This document shows positions 44,970-55,224 of a stretch of DNA of 64,000 nucleotides, in pieces. The stretch covers positions 17,119 through 81,118 of the forward strand of contig JANIIK010000620.1 in assembly GCA_027704905.1 (NCBI GenBank). Direction: 5' to 3'. Each line of letters starts with the position of its first letter. Within the stretch, counting starts at the first letter, position 1. Both the position numbers and the translations under genes were made by a program. The notes below the pieces were generated by a model. The model was given only the letters and a program-made list of their open reading frames with translations, searched no databases and was not told the origin of the DNA. Origin of the DNA: Muraenolepis orangiensis. Lineage: Eukaryota > Chordata > Actinopteri > Gadiformes > Muraenolepididae.

Positions 44970-45837
44970 TTAAATGGTGACACTGTTCTCAATCTGAGCC
45001 GGGTGTAAGTACGGGTACGGCACTGGGAGTTCGGCGTTCCGCTTTGCAATCTTTTCGCCGAGAGAGGCCAAGCTCTCTTGGAACAACTTGATGATCTCCA
45101 GGGTGGAAGGCTCACCAAAGTGCTCAGAGGGATATGAGCCCAGAGGGACCTGGGGAAAAAAAAACAATCATATATATATATATGCGTCAAAATAAACAAC
45201 CAGTTCGACAAGATAGACCATTGAGATGAATAAACAATCAAAACATTACAAAAGCTTACAAAATCTTCAAAGTCCTTGGTGACAGTCAGAAAGCCGGACA
45301 GTAGGGCGGCAGTTTCCCCCTGATTGGGAAGTGTCTCAAAAATGGTCTCCATGGTCGACACTCCCTTTGTGGATGGGGGAGGTTTGCGCATCAATACGGG
45401 GTTGTTTGGTGCCCAGCCAGAGTATTCAAACTGAAACGTTCGAAGACAAAGGATCGCTAGAATATGGTCATTTTCAAATGTGTTTTGAATTACAAAATAT
45501 ATATATTCACATTTAGAATTTAAATGAATTAGGAATATATGTATTTTCATAATCACTAGTCCATTGTGGACTGCATGCAGCATGTCCGACCGACGCTCTG
45601 AAGATCACCATGGTGACGAACTTGGCCAGATCCTCCCCATTGGTAAAGCCTTGAGGAATTCCTTTTGGACGTCATTCCAAAAGGAAGTAAATTGAAGTCA
45701 TTCATTTGAAGTTACTCGTGTATTATTGATCTAAGAAGGTGTTTGTGAAGATGTCTTTGATCCAATTCTGCAGCTCAGAGTCTCTGATTACGTCGTCGTT
45801 TGATGGGTAATATCTGTCCACCATTGCCTTTGCAAAG
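44970..45837 (-). pseudogene. Lipoxygenase copy 4, 3' remnant (exons 11-14)
   Basis: Minus-strand exons: 45837-45731 (exon 11, missing its last ~16 bases and donor), 45661 to about 45561 (exon 12), 45430-45260 (exon 13) and 45149-44970 (exon 14). Exon 13 reads FEYSGWAPNNPVLMRKPPPS. Exon 14 ends ENSVTI and keeps the canonical terminal isoleucine that copy 3 lacks. Exon 12 has two extra bases after the third iron-binding His (GHAAC rather than QHAAV) and no clear donor. No exons 1-10 are present: similarity to copy 3 intron 10 stops near 45965, at an L2 tail. It converges with copy 3 and is a relic of an inverted duplication. Confidence 0.88.
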
Positions 45838-45965
45838 CTTGACGAGGACAAATATTTTCAGTGAACAAATTGTTCAATCCCATCTTCCGTCTAATTTGTT
45901 CGTTCACTTCTTTGGCTTTTTTTTATTATTGGTTTGCCGCAGACTTAATAAAGTGCCTCGTGCCA

Positions 45966-46140
45966 AGTCGCCAGTTGATTCAAGTCAAGTCATGTCAAGT
46001 TTAATGTCACTTAACAGTTTACACTACAAGTAAAAATAGTATAAAGCAGTGAGTGAAAATCTTATGTGCAATACCCGACGACAGACAGCCGTTATAAAAA
46101 CAAGATAATATAGAATAAAAACAGGATAGAATAAAATTCA
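45966..46140 (-). mobile_element. L2 LINE 3' tail fragment
   Basis: The minus-strand 3' UTR matches 29140-29242 (GCAATACCCGACGACAGACA read on the plus strand; tail TTGACATGACTTGACTTGAA on the minus). It is severely 5'-truncated, as is usual for LINE insertions. It marks the end of the lipoxygenase copy 4 homology. Confidence 0.85.
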
Positions 46141-46167
46141 AAAATTTAAAAGTTAAAAATATATATA

Positions 46168-49100
46168 CCGTATTGACCCGAATATAAGACGACCCCGATT
46201 ATAAGACGACCCCTCTTTTTCAAGACTCATTTAAAAAAAAAAAAAAAGATTTATTTTTTTTGAAGACCAAATCTTTTTTTTATAAATAAAATCATTTTTT
46301 TTAACGTCACGTCATCCTCGCTGCCATCCATGGCATACGCAGCATTTCTTAAACCCATTAATGCTTTCTGGGGAAACGTCAGCCCATGCTTGCAAGATCC
46401 ATTCACAGAGCAAACGTACTGCAGGCTTTTGGATTTTTCCAGACGGTGTCAGTGCGTGATTAGCAGCCAGGATCCACTCTGTGGATCTCTTGCGCAGATG
46501 AACCTTGAATGGTTTGTTAACGACCACATCCAACACCTGCAGCTGGCTTGTCATTCCGCCCGGTATGATCACTAGGTCACTAGGTTTTGACTGGCTCAGT
46601 CAAGTGTCCACGGAAAGCATCCAGAATCAACATGTTCCTCTTCTTTCTGAGTCCCCCACGCCGTCTGCCCCACACCACCTTGAGCCAGTCCACCACAAGC
46701 TCCGTCTCCATCCAGCCCTTTGCCTGGGCACGTACCATAATCCCCCACGTACGGGGGAAGTTTTGTCCCATCTGCGAGGCGCGTTAACATGACAGTTACT
46801 CGGCTCTTCTCGTTTCCAGTAGATCAGTAGATCACTGATTTGTCGCCTTTCTTATGCACAGTGACAGATGGCATGTCAAAATACACAGGCGTTTGATCAG
46901 CATTGCCCATCTGATCAAGGGGGTATGAGTGCTTCTTCCTTAACTTGATCACATATCGCTGATAAGACAGTAGCTTCTCTCTGAAGTCTGAGGGCAGGCG
47001 CTGGGCTTGTCCTGCGTCGCAATGACAGGTGTTTGATGTCTCTGCTTCGTTTATCACCATTATCTTAAAATTGGCATCGTAACTTCGTCTCTCCTGTTTA
47101 TTAACTTGCCCTACTTTTGAGCCACTTTTTTCAAGTTGGTCGCTGTGTCTCTCCATTTCTATCTCTCCAGGTAACTGTTTTTATGTACCGTTACTTTAAG
47201 ACATTGAGTTACTTTAAGTGTCGCGCGGTGTCTCGGAACACTCGTTTGGCGCGATCTGTTGTTGCGCAATTACATGTGCAATTACGGTACATCGAAAAGT
47301 CTAAACCCCGATTATAAGACGACCCCTCTTTTTCAAGACTCATTTTTGGAAAAAAAAAAAAGATTTATTTTTTTTGAAGACCAAATCTTTTTTTTATAAA
47401 TAAAATCATTTTTTTTTTAAATAATAACACACATCACACATTGTGTTCAAATTTGCCTAACTTGGCAAACAAAAACAAAACAGGCTAGATAGATTGCAAT
47501 GAAACAGTAGTGCAATAAAACGGTAGTGCACTAAAACAGTAGAGCAATGAAACAGAACATCAGTCTATTGGTCACATCACGTCTTCTCATTCAACTCGTC
47601 TTCTACATCGCTGGTTGTTCCTCTCACTCCCGCTATCGTCACTCATCGTCTGCTCCCCCGTCTCCTCCCACGTCACGTCATCCTCGCTGCCATCCATGGC
47701 ATACGCAGCATTTCTTAAACCCATTAATGCTTTCTGGGGAAACGTCAGCCCATGCTTGCAAGATCCATTCACAGAGCAAACGTACTGCAGGCTTTTGGAT
47801 TTTTCCAGACGGTGTCAGTGCGTGATTAGCAGCCAGGATCCACTCTGTGGATCTCTTGCGCAGATGAACCTTGAATGGTTTGTTAACGACCACATCCAAC
47901 ACCTGCAGCTGGCTTGTCATTCCGCCCGGTATGATCACTAGGTCACTAGGTTTTGACTGGCTCAGTCAAGTGTCCACGGAAAGCATCCAGAATCAACATG
48001 TTCCTCTTCTTTCTGAGTCCCCCACGCCGTCTGCCCCACACCACCTTGAGCCAGTCCACCACAAGCTCCGTCTCCATCCAGCCCTTTGCCTGGGCACGTA
48101 CCATAATCCCCCACGTACGGGGGAAGTTTTGTCCCATCTGCGAGGCGCGTTAACATGACAGTTACTCGGCTCTTCTCGTTTCCAGTAGATCAGTAGATCA
48201 CTGATTTGTCGCCTTTCTTATGCACAGTGACAGATGGCATGTCAAAATACACAGGCGTTTGATCAGCATTGCCCATCTGATCAAGGGGGTATGAGTGCTT
48301 CTTCCTTAACTTGATCACATATCGCTGATAAGACAGTAGCTTCTCTCTGAAGTCTGAGGGCAGGCGCTGGGCTTGTCCTGCGTCGCAATGACAGGTGTTT
48401 GATGTCTCTGCTTCGTTTATCACCATTATCTTAAAATTGGCATCGTAACTTCGTCTCTCCTGTTTATTAACTTGCCCTACTTTTGAGCCACTTTTTTCAA
48501 GTTGGTCGCTGTGTCTCTCCATTTCTATCTCTCCAGGTAACTGTTTTTATGTACCGTTACTTTAAGACATTGAGTTACTTTAAGTGTCGCGCGGTGTCTC
48601 GGAACACTCGTTTGGCGCGATCTGTTGTTGCGCAATTACATGTGCAATTACGGTACATCGAAAAGTCTAAACCCCGATTATAAGACGACCCCTCTTTTTC
48701 AAGACTCATTTTTGGAAAAAAAAAAAAGATTTATTTTTTTTGAAGACCAAATCTTTTTTTTATAAATAAAATCATTTTTTTTTAAATAATAACACACATC
48801 ACACATTGTGTTCAAATTTGCCTAACTTGGCAAACAAAAACAAAACAGGCTAGATAGATTGCAATGAAACAGTAGTGCAATAAAACGGTAGTGCACTAAA
48901 ACAGTAGAGCAATGAAACAGAACATCAGTCTATTGGTCACATCACGTCTTCTCATTCAACTCGTCTTCTACATCGCTGGTTGTTCCTCTCACTCCCGCTA
49001 TCGTCACTCATCGTCTGCTCCCCCGTCTCCTCCCACGTCACGTCATCCTCGCTGCCATCCATGGCATACGCAGCATTTCTTAAACCCATTAATGCTTTCT

Positions 49101-50114
49101 GGGGAAACGTCAGCCCATGCTTGCAAGATCCATTCACAGAGCAAACGTACTGCAGGCTTTTGGATTTTTCCAGACGGTGTCAGTGCGTGATTAGCAGCCA
49201 GGATCCACTCTGTGGATCTCTTGCGCAGATGAACCTTGAATGGTTTGTTAACGACCACATCCAACACCTGCAGCTGGCTTGTCATTCCGCCCGGTATGAT
49301 CACTAGGTCACTAGGTTTTGACTGGCTCAGTCAAGTGTCCACGGAAAGCATCCAGAATCAACATGTTCCTCTTCTTTCTGAGTCCCCCACGCCGTCTGCC
49401 CCACACCACCTTGAGCCAGTCCACCACAAGCTCCGTCTCCATCCAGCCCTTTGCCTGGGCACGTACCATAATCCCCCACGTACGGGGGAAGTTTTGTCCC
49501 ATCTGCGAGGCGCGTTAACATGACAGTTACTCGGCTCTTCTCGTTTCCAGTAGATCAGTAGATCACTGATTTGTCGCCTTTCTTATGCACAGTGACAGAT
49601 GGGCATGTCAAAATACACAGGCGTTTGATCAGCATTGCCCATCTGATCAAGGGGGTATGAGTGCTTCTTCCTTAACTTGATCACATATCGCTGATAAGAC
49701 AGTAGCTTCTCTCTGAAGTCTGAGGGCAGGCGCTGGGCTTGTCCTGCGTCGCAATGACAGGTGTTTGATGTCTCTGCTTCGTTTATCACCATTATCTTAA
49801 AATTGGCATCGTAACTTCGTCTCTCCTGTTTATTAACTTGCCCTACTTTTGAGCCACTTTTTTCAAGTTGGTCGCTGTGTCTCTCCATTTCTATCTCTCC
49901 AGGTAACTGTTTTTATGTACCGTTACTTTAAGACATTGAGTTACTTTAAGTGTCGCGCGGTGTCTCGGAACACTCGTTTGGCGCGATCTGTTGTTGCGCA
50001 ATTACATGTGCAATTACGGTACATCGAAAAGTCTAAACCCCGATTATAAGACGACCCCTCTTTTTCAGATTTTTTTCTAGGAAAAAAACCCGTCTTATAT
50101 TCGGGTCAAAAAGG
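46168..50114 (-). mobile_element. Tigger/pogo DNA transposon with internal tandem amplification
   Basis: The ends are inverted (CCGTATTGACCCGAATATAA on the left; CCTTTTTGACCCGAATATAA on the minus strand at the right) with TA on both sides (46166-46167 and 50115-50116), as in Tc1/mariner-type elements. The interior codes on the minus strand for pieces of a pogo/Tigger DDE transposase: NADQTPVYFDMP with the first Asp, and SQLQVLDVVVNKPFKVHL and CEWILQAWADVS from the region around the last acidic residue. Every unit has frameshifts, so no complete transposase exists. Confidence 0.88.
46193..50037. repeat. Tandem array, period 1366 bp, three units
   Basis: Unit starts (CCCCGATTATAAGACGACCC) are at 46193, 47306, 48672 and 50038. 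Units 2 and 3 are 1366 bp and almost identical; I see one inserted G near 49602. Unit 1 is 1113 bp because about 250 bases (equivalent of 47407-47670) are missing. Each unit begins with internal TIR-like sequence and carries the same broken transposase pieces. Confidence 0.95.
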
Positions 50115-50118
50115 TATA

Positions 50119-50935
50119 TGTTACGCACCCCAGTGGAGGGGCGCAACACAAGGCAACAGACATAATAGGTGAGGGGGCAGCGGCACACAATCAGGAAACA
50201 GTTTGAAAAATAATAGTATTTATTTACAAACACAGAAACACAGAGAGCAAGGAGGACTACCAGTGGCACCAAATCAAACACAAAAAGGAAAAGAAAACCC
50301 ACCCCCCTTTACAGGCGCCAAGTGCCCAAAAGTACAGCAGGTGGTGCTCACTCTAAGCTGGTGTCTCTAACAGCAGGTCACCTACGTGATGCAAAATGTA
50401 GACCCCAGGGTATCTTCCTGTCCTCAATTGTCCCTGTGTGCAAAAACAAAATGTTAGTATACAGAAAAAGGAATCACCATAGGCTGGGTGAACAAGGATA
50501 AACAAATATACAAAGGTTAGGATTAAACAGAAATGTACAACAGGCAGGAACACAAAAGATACAATTATTATAGCAAATAGCGCAAAGAACCAGAGCTTTG
50601 ACCAGCTCTACCAAAAAGACCTTAAACAGAGCTTTGACCAGCTCTCACGTAAAAAGATCTTAAACAGAGCTTTTACCAGCTCTCTCACAAAAACATAAGA
50701 GCCACGGCTCTATACCAAAAGACAGAGAGCGAGAACTGAACACAGACTGGGACATATGAAGGGAGTGTGGAGGTTGATTGCAGAGTGGGATCAGGTGGTG
50801 CTGGGGGACTGGAGTGCTGATTGTAACCAGGTGGTGCTGATGACTGAAACCAGGGGAACATCTGAGAAAAGATACATGTAGCCACAGGAGGGAGACAAAA
50901 GACAAGACAACCACAACCTGCCTCCATACATAACA
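50119..50935 (-). mobile_element. Putative solo LTR (817 bp)
   Basis: Bounded by TGTTACG...CATAACA (inverted TG...CA ends). A minus-strand AATAAA-type signal near 50219 suggests minus orientation. It holds three ~40-base subrepeats (about 50590-50690, AGAGCTTTGACCAGCTCT). No coding content. It abuts the Tigger element on the left and element A on the right, and no target duplication could be matched. Confidence 0.55.
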
Positions 50936-50937
50936 CA

Positions 50938-51434
50938 TGTGACGTCCATGGGTGGGTCATTAACATTGTTATCATGTTTGTAAACATCAGGTTAGTATAT
51001 GTTATATTTGTTATTTGTATTTGATGTGTGTCACCGTTGTATTGGCCCCTTTTTGTTTCTCCTTCCCAGGTGCCGCCCGTCTCTCCTCTAGAGAGCGCTG
51101 ATTGCCTGATGAGCGGCGGCTGTCGGCAATCAGCCTCGATAGGACGGGTGGATAAAGCCTGCCATGTGACACCCATCCGGGCGCCTCATTGTGTCATTGC
51201 CACCGACCAGAGTGGAGTGTGGAGGTTGCCTGTTTGCCACTGTGTGTGGATGCTATTTTGTCTTGTTGTGGGTTTGATTCCCCATAGTTAATAAATATAA
51301 TTTACCCTTGTAACGAACGTTTTGTCTAAATTCCTGCCGGGACCTGTGCTTAAAAGCGCTCACTGGACGGGTTGGCTTCACAACAGCCCGGTCCAGGTGT
51401 AATTTGTTTGGTCATCAGACCTTTGGTTGTGACA
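50938..51434 (+). repeat. Element A 5' LTR
   Basis: 497 bp, starting TGTGACGTCCATGG and ending GGTTGTGACA. All 476 bases visible in the 3' copy (63525-64000) appear to match at a constant offset of 12587. AATAAA is at about 51291. Confidence 0.9.
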
Positions 51435-51452
51435 TGGGGGCTCGTTCCTTTG
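51435..51452 (+). promoter_or_regulatory. Primer-binding site, tRNA-Pro-like
   Basis: TGGGGGCTCGTTCC directly follows the LTR. The first 11 bases equal the well-known tRNA-Pro primer site of many vertebrate retroelements; later bases diverge. Confidence 0.65.
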
Positions 51453-51992
51453 CCCAATTGTAGAGTTCCATTTGTTGTATCTGACATGTGGGCTTGTCGA
51501 TTGGAGCGTGTCAGGTAGGTTTGCGTTTTTCTTTGGTAAATTGTATTGTGTTTCCGTGCTGCGCGTTGTAATTCGTTCCTGTGTTGTGAACCTAACCAAT
51601 TTTGATTTTATGCCACATAGGTAACGGGTGGATGCGCCTGGTTGGTTAGGGGGAGGGGGGCGTCGCGTCGTGTACCCCGGTGGAGTGCGCGATGATATCG
51701 GTAAGCGACTGAAGATAGGTGTAGCCCTCATCCCGCTAGGGGAGTAGTTAATTGGGATAGTTAGAGTGAAAACCAGGTGGTCCTAGTTAGTTGGTTAGGA
51801 ACCGACATTTGTTGTTTTTTGTTAGTAGTAGATGTGGTAATTTAAATCAGATTGGTTAGTGTGTATAAAAAGGAACGTGGCTATTTGAATGTTGTGGTCG
51901 CGCACGGATTAGTTTGTAGGTGAGTACCTCCGTTTTTTTTGTGGTAACGTGTGAGGACTCAGTTGCATAGTCATTTTTCTGTGGTAGAGGAG

Positions 51993-53129
51993 ATGGCTAT
52001 GGCAGCGTTTAATTTGGACGCCTTTTTGGTAGACCCTACTGTAGAACAGGTAGATGGCTGCAAAAAGGCAGAATTATGGATAATTGCCAAACATTTTGGT
52101 ATTTCTGTCCAGAGTTCGTTAAGCAAAGCTGAATTGAAGGCAGCTGTGCTGTCTGGGTTATTGGACCAGGAGGTATTCAGCTTGCCCATGACCCAGGAGG
52201 TTGAGACGGAGGACATCACACTCGGCGATGGTTCTGGTGAGTCTCCCGCAGGTGTTCTTAGCCCAAAGGGTGGGGCTATTTCGGAAAGAGCTGCCACTGC
52301 TAAGATTGAGATTGAGGGGGTTGGTGTGTCAGAACCTGAGAGTGATGGCTCTGTGGGTTCCGAACATGGTTCTGCTGCCTCTTCTGGTGCAAAAGAGAGG
52401 ACACGGCTGTGTTTAGCCCGTCTCCAGTTAGAGGAGAGGGCGGCTATACGCAGGGAGGACCGGGAAGAGAGAAAGGAGAAGGATAGACAATTCCAACTGT
52501 CGATGAGGAAGCTGGAGTTGGAGAGTAGTAACACTATGCGTGATGCTACTTCCTCTCCAGCTGGAGTACTCTCCCACTCCCAGGCACCCTTCAATATTAG
52601 CCAGCATATCTCATTAGTTCCCATCTTTCGCGAGTCTGAAGTGGAGGCTTATTTTGCTGCCTTTGAACGCATAGCACATGCCCTGCATTGGCCAGTGGAC
52701 ATGTGGGCAATTTTATTGCAATGCAGGCTCACTGGTAAGGCGCAGGAGGCATGTGCTTCGTTAACAATGGCTGACAGCTTAATTTATGAGAGTGTGAAAA
52801 GTGCTGTCTTGCGTGTGTACGAGCTAGTTCCGGAAGCGTATAGACAGCGTTTTCGCACTCTCAGAAAGTCTCCTTCTCAGACAAATGTTGATTTCTCCCG
52901 TGAACAGAGAACCCTTTTTGATCGGTGGTGTTCGGCATGTGAAGTGGAGGACTTGGCATCTTTGAGCGAGTTGGTACTCATTGAGCAGTTCAAAACCTGC
53001 ATGCCCGAGCGAACCGTGGTCTACTTGAACGAACACAAGGTGGCTACACTCCAGCAAGCTGCGATTTTGGCGGATGAATTTGCACTGACCCACAAACACG
53101 TTTCTGTACGTAATGACGTATATGGTTAG
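51993..53129 (+). CDS. gag: Element A Gag
   Basis: The frame is open from 51951. The ATG at 51993 (MAMAAFNLDAFLVDPTVEQV) is the likely start, since this family begins AFNLxxFLxDPxVEQ. There is a SAP/helical N-terminal region at about residues 1-60, then an acidic linker. A charged, coiled-coil-prone stretch (LARLQLEERAAIRREDREER) follows at about 140-190. A capsid-like domain sits at about 200-350 (EVEAYFAAFERIAHALHWP, AYRQRFRTLRKSPSQTNVDF). It ends just before the zinc knuckle, which lies in another frame, so an indel near 53125 probably split gag. The product should form particles packaging the element RNA. Confidence 0.85.
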   Translation: MAMAAFNLDAFLVDPTVEQVDGCKKAELWIIAKHFGISVQSSLSKAELKAAVLSGLLDQEVFSLPMTQEVETEDITLGDGSGESPAGVLSPKGGAISERAATAKIEIEGVGVSEPESDGSVGSEHGSAASSGAKERTRLCLARLQLEERAAIRREDREERKEKDRQFQLSMRKLELESSNTMRDATSSPAGVLSHSQAPFNISQHISLVPIFRESEVEAYFAAFERIAHALHWPVDMWAILLQCRLTGKAQEACASLTMADSLIYESVKSAVLRVYELVPEAYRQRFRTLRKSPSQTNVDFSREQRTLFDRWCSACEVEDLASLSELVLIEQFKTCMPERTVVYLNEHKVATLQQAAILADEFALTHKHVSVRNDVYG

Positions 53130-53868
53130 AGGCGGCTCGTTCTCTCCTCGTGAGTCAACATTTCGGGGAGATGACGAGCGAGCGTTCCAGCCACGCTCAC
53201 CGCCATCTAGAAGGGGTGTTGTATGCAGTTATTGTAAAAAAACAGGCCACATGGTGAGGGACTGTTACACCTTGAGAAATCGTCAGGAGGCAAGAGGTTG
53301 GGCCCAGAAACCAAAAGGGGTGGGGTTGATTGGAACGGTATCGTGTCCGGACCAAAATAGCTCTCTGGGGAAGCCGGATAGCTGTTTTGAACCCTTTTTG
53401 TTTGATGGATATGTGTCCTTGTCGGGAAAAATGTGTGATCAACGGAGAATAAGAATACTCCGTGATACAGGAGGTTCTCAGTCGTTCATCCTAGCTGGTA
53501 TTTTACCATTAGACGAGACTTCTTCCTGTAAGTCGAGTGCCCTTGTGAGAGGTATTGAAATGGGTTTTATGCCCGCGCCGTTGCATAAGATCCATGTAAA
53601 GTCGGAACTAATCACAGGTTGTTTTCCTGTCGCGGTTCGCCCGTGTTTCCCTGTGGAGGGGGTTGACTTCATCATGGGAAATGATATCGCTGGGGGAAAA
53701 GTAATCCCTGTGTTGGAGGTGGTAGACGCTCCAGTATCGGAGTTATGTGGTGAATTGATTAAAAGTCACCCCGATGTTTTTCCTGTTTGTGCTGTCACCA
53801 GGGCACAGGAGAGGAAGCGAGACCAAGGTCTGGCGTTGAGTGACTATCTGTGGCGAGGCTCTCGCTAA
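53113..53868 (+). pseudogene. Element A zinc knuckle and protease region
   Basis: The frame is shifted relative to gag. It contains one CCHC knuckle (CSYCKKTGHMVRDC, about 53225-53266). A retropepsin-like segment follows, with LRDTGGSQSFI (about 53458-53490) supplying the D-T-G, and FIMGNDIAGG near 53671-53700. It ends at a stop at 53866. The following sequence continues the same protein in the next frame (GEALAKDEWPSV), so a second frameshift lies near 53850. These breaks suggest this copy no longer makes a continuous Gag-Pol. Confidence 0.8.
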
Positions 53869-54326
53869 GGACGAGTGGCCATCTGTTAGCGAGATGGAGA
53901 AGGTTGCTGTGAGTAGCGTTCAAGGGAAGCTGGTGATTCCCAAATTCGCTGACGTGCCACTACCACTGACACGTCAAGCATTGATCTCTGCTCAGCAAAA
54001 TGATTCCTCCCTATCTAGCTGTTTTGCGGCGGTGGCCAGTACTGCTACTGAGGCTAGTAGGAGACAGACCTTGGTGATAGAGGAGGGGGTGTTGATGCGC
54101 ACCTGGGTTGCTAGGCCAGGTGTCGCAGACTTAAAGTGTGGAGAGTGTAGGAGAAACACGGGACGCCAAAGGGGGCGTTCCCGAAAGATGACAGTAGTGT
54201 TTGAGGTGGAGGTTGATGGTGTAGAACACGACCATGGATTGGGACATCACCATAAGCCGAACCAGGTTGACCTCTCCAAGCCTTCACCAGAAGATAAGTG
54301 GAGGGTAGAGCATGCAAGAATGCATG
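53840..54326 (+). other. rnf121: Pol fragment fused in frame to 5' part of captured rnf121
   Basis: The open frame starts in the pol linker/integrase N-terminal region (LTRQALISAQQNDSSLSSCF; VIEEGVLMRTWVARPGV). It then changes at about 54128-54187 to sequence that looks like rnf121 5'UTR, and from ATG 54188 it reads as RNF121. The segment PSPEDKWRVEHARMH is the strongly conserved RNF121 N-terminal motif. RNF121 is an ER/Golgi multi-pass RING E3 ligase in vertebrates. The frame is broken only by the LTR of element B, four bases into the duplicated CATG. Confidence 0.88.
54323..54326 (+). repeat. Target-site duplication of element B (left)
   Basis: CATG immediately before the 5' LTR, repeated at 62395-62398 right after the 3' LTR. 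The duplicated bases are rnf121 codons (CAT G). Confidence 0.85.
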
Positions 54327-55152
54327 TGTAACCCACATTAAAACATAGTAAATACATTAGTAAAAGTGTATACATATGTTTTAAATATTGTTTAAAAAAC
54401 ATTACAGTTATTAAAAGATAGAGGTTAATATTAGTTAATGACATCCCTTTAAGAATAAAACTAATAAAAGTTGCTATGGCACTGCCGCTTTAAGAGATCG
54501 CGAAAAAGAGAAACCCGGAAGCAAGTACGAGCAAGTCATTTTCTGATAGTTTCTTTTAAAAAGTAAAGAATAGTTAAAAACGGTCAGCAACTCAAGCGGA
54601 CGGATATGATCAGGATATAAACCAGGATATAAACCAACGGTGTTTTTGTCAACAATGTTTTTTGCATTGTAAATACTTAGATTCTAGACGGAGAGTGTTG
54701 TGCTGCGCGTTGGGGAGGACACCCACGCGCTCAGAAGCGAGATGGCGAGCCAGACCCTTGGAATTGGATAAAACCTTCGAGCGTTGGAGAGGACTTGGGT
54801 TTTTTCTTCTCAAAGGACAATAGGCGACCTCACTGCCAGAGTGGTAGGAGTGTTGAAGTTTTTTACCAGAACTGAACATTTGTGATACAGTGGGACTGAA
54901 CTGGAACTTTATTTTTTGTACCTTGGGTTATCATTCCTGTCAGATGTTATGATTTGTTGTACAAACATTTGTACAATGTTTTTGCATTTGATTTAGATAC
55001 AGGAATTATTTATTACTTTATTCACTAAAATTGCTGGATTGCATCTAAACCGCCTGGTCTCTGGTCCAATTATTTTACCATATATCCGCTCCACCCGAAC
55101 CTAGAACTGGTCCAGTAGCCTAAAACGTTTGCCCAGGCACTGGAGTGCTACA
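54327..55152 (+). repeat. Element B 5' LTR
   Basis: TGTAACCCAC...GAGTGCTACA, 826 bp. After it come ACT and then TGGCGAGCTAGCC (from 55156), a possible tRNA primer site whose tRNA I cannot name. Confidence 0.93.
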
Positions 55153-55224
55153 ACTTGGCGAGCTAGCCAGGAGCGGTTAGCAAAACAGATTTAAAACTAG
55201 CAACCAGAGACCAGATAGATCAAT

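Noticed and set aside
46193..50037. CRISPR-like or satellite array
   Set aside because: The 1366-bp units contain Tigger transposase pieces and lie between one pair of Tigger ends, so this is transposon-internal amplification. CRISPR is not expected in fish DNA.
54649..54879. 76-codon frame repeated at 61891-62121
   Set aside because: It lies in the element B LTRs on the opposite strand and is duplicated only because the LTRs are.
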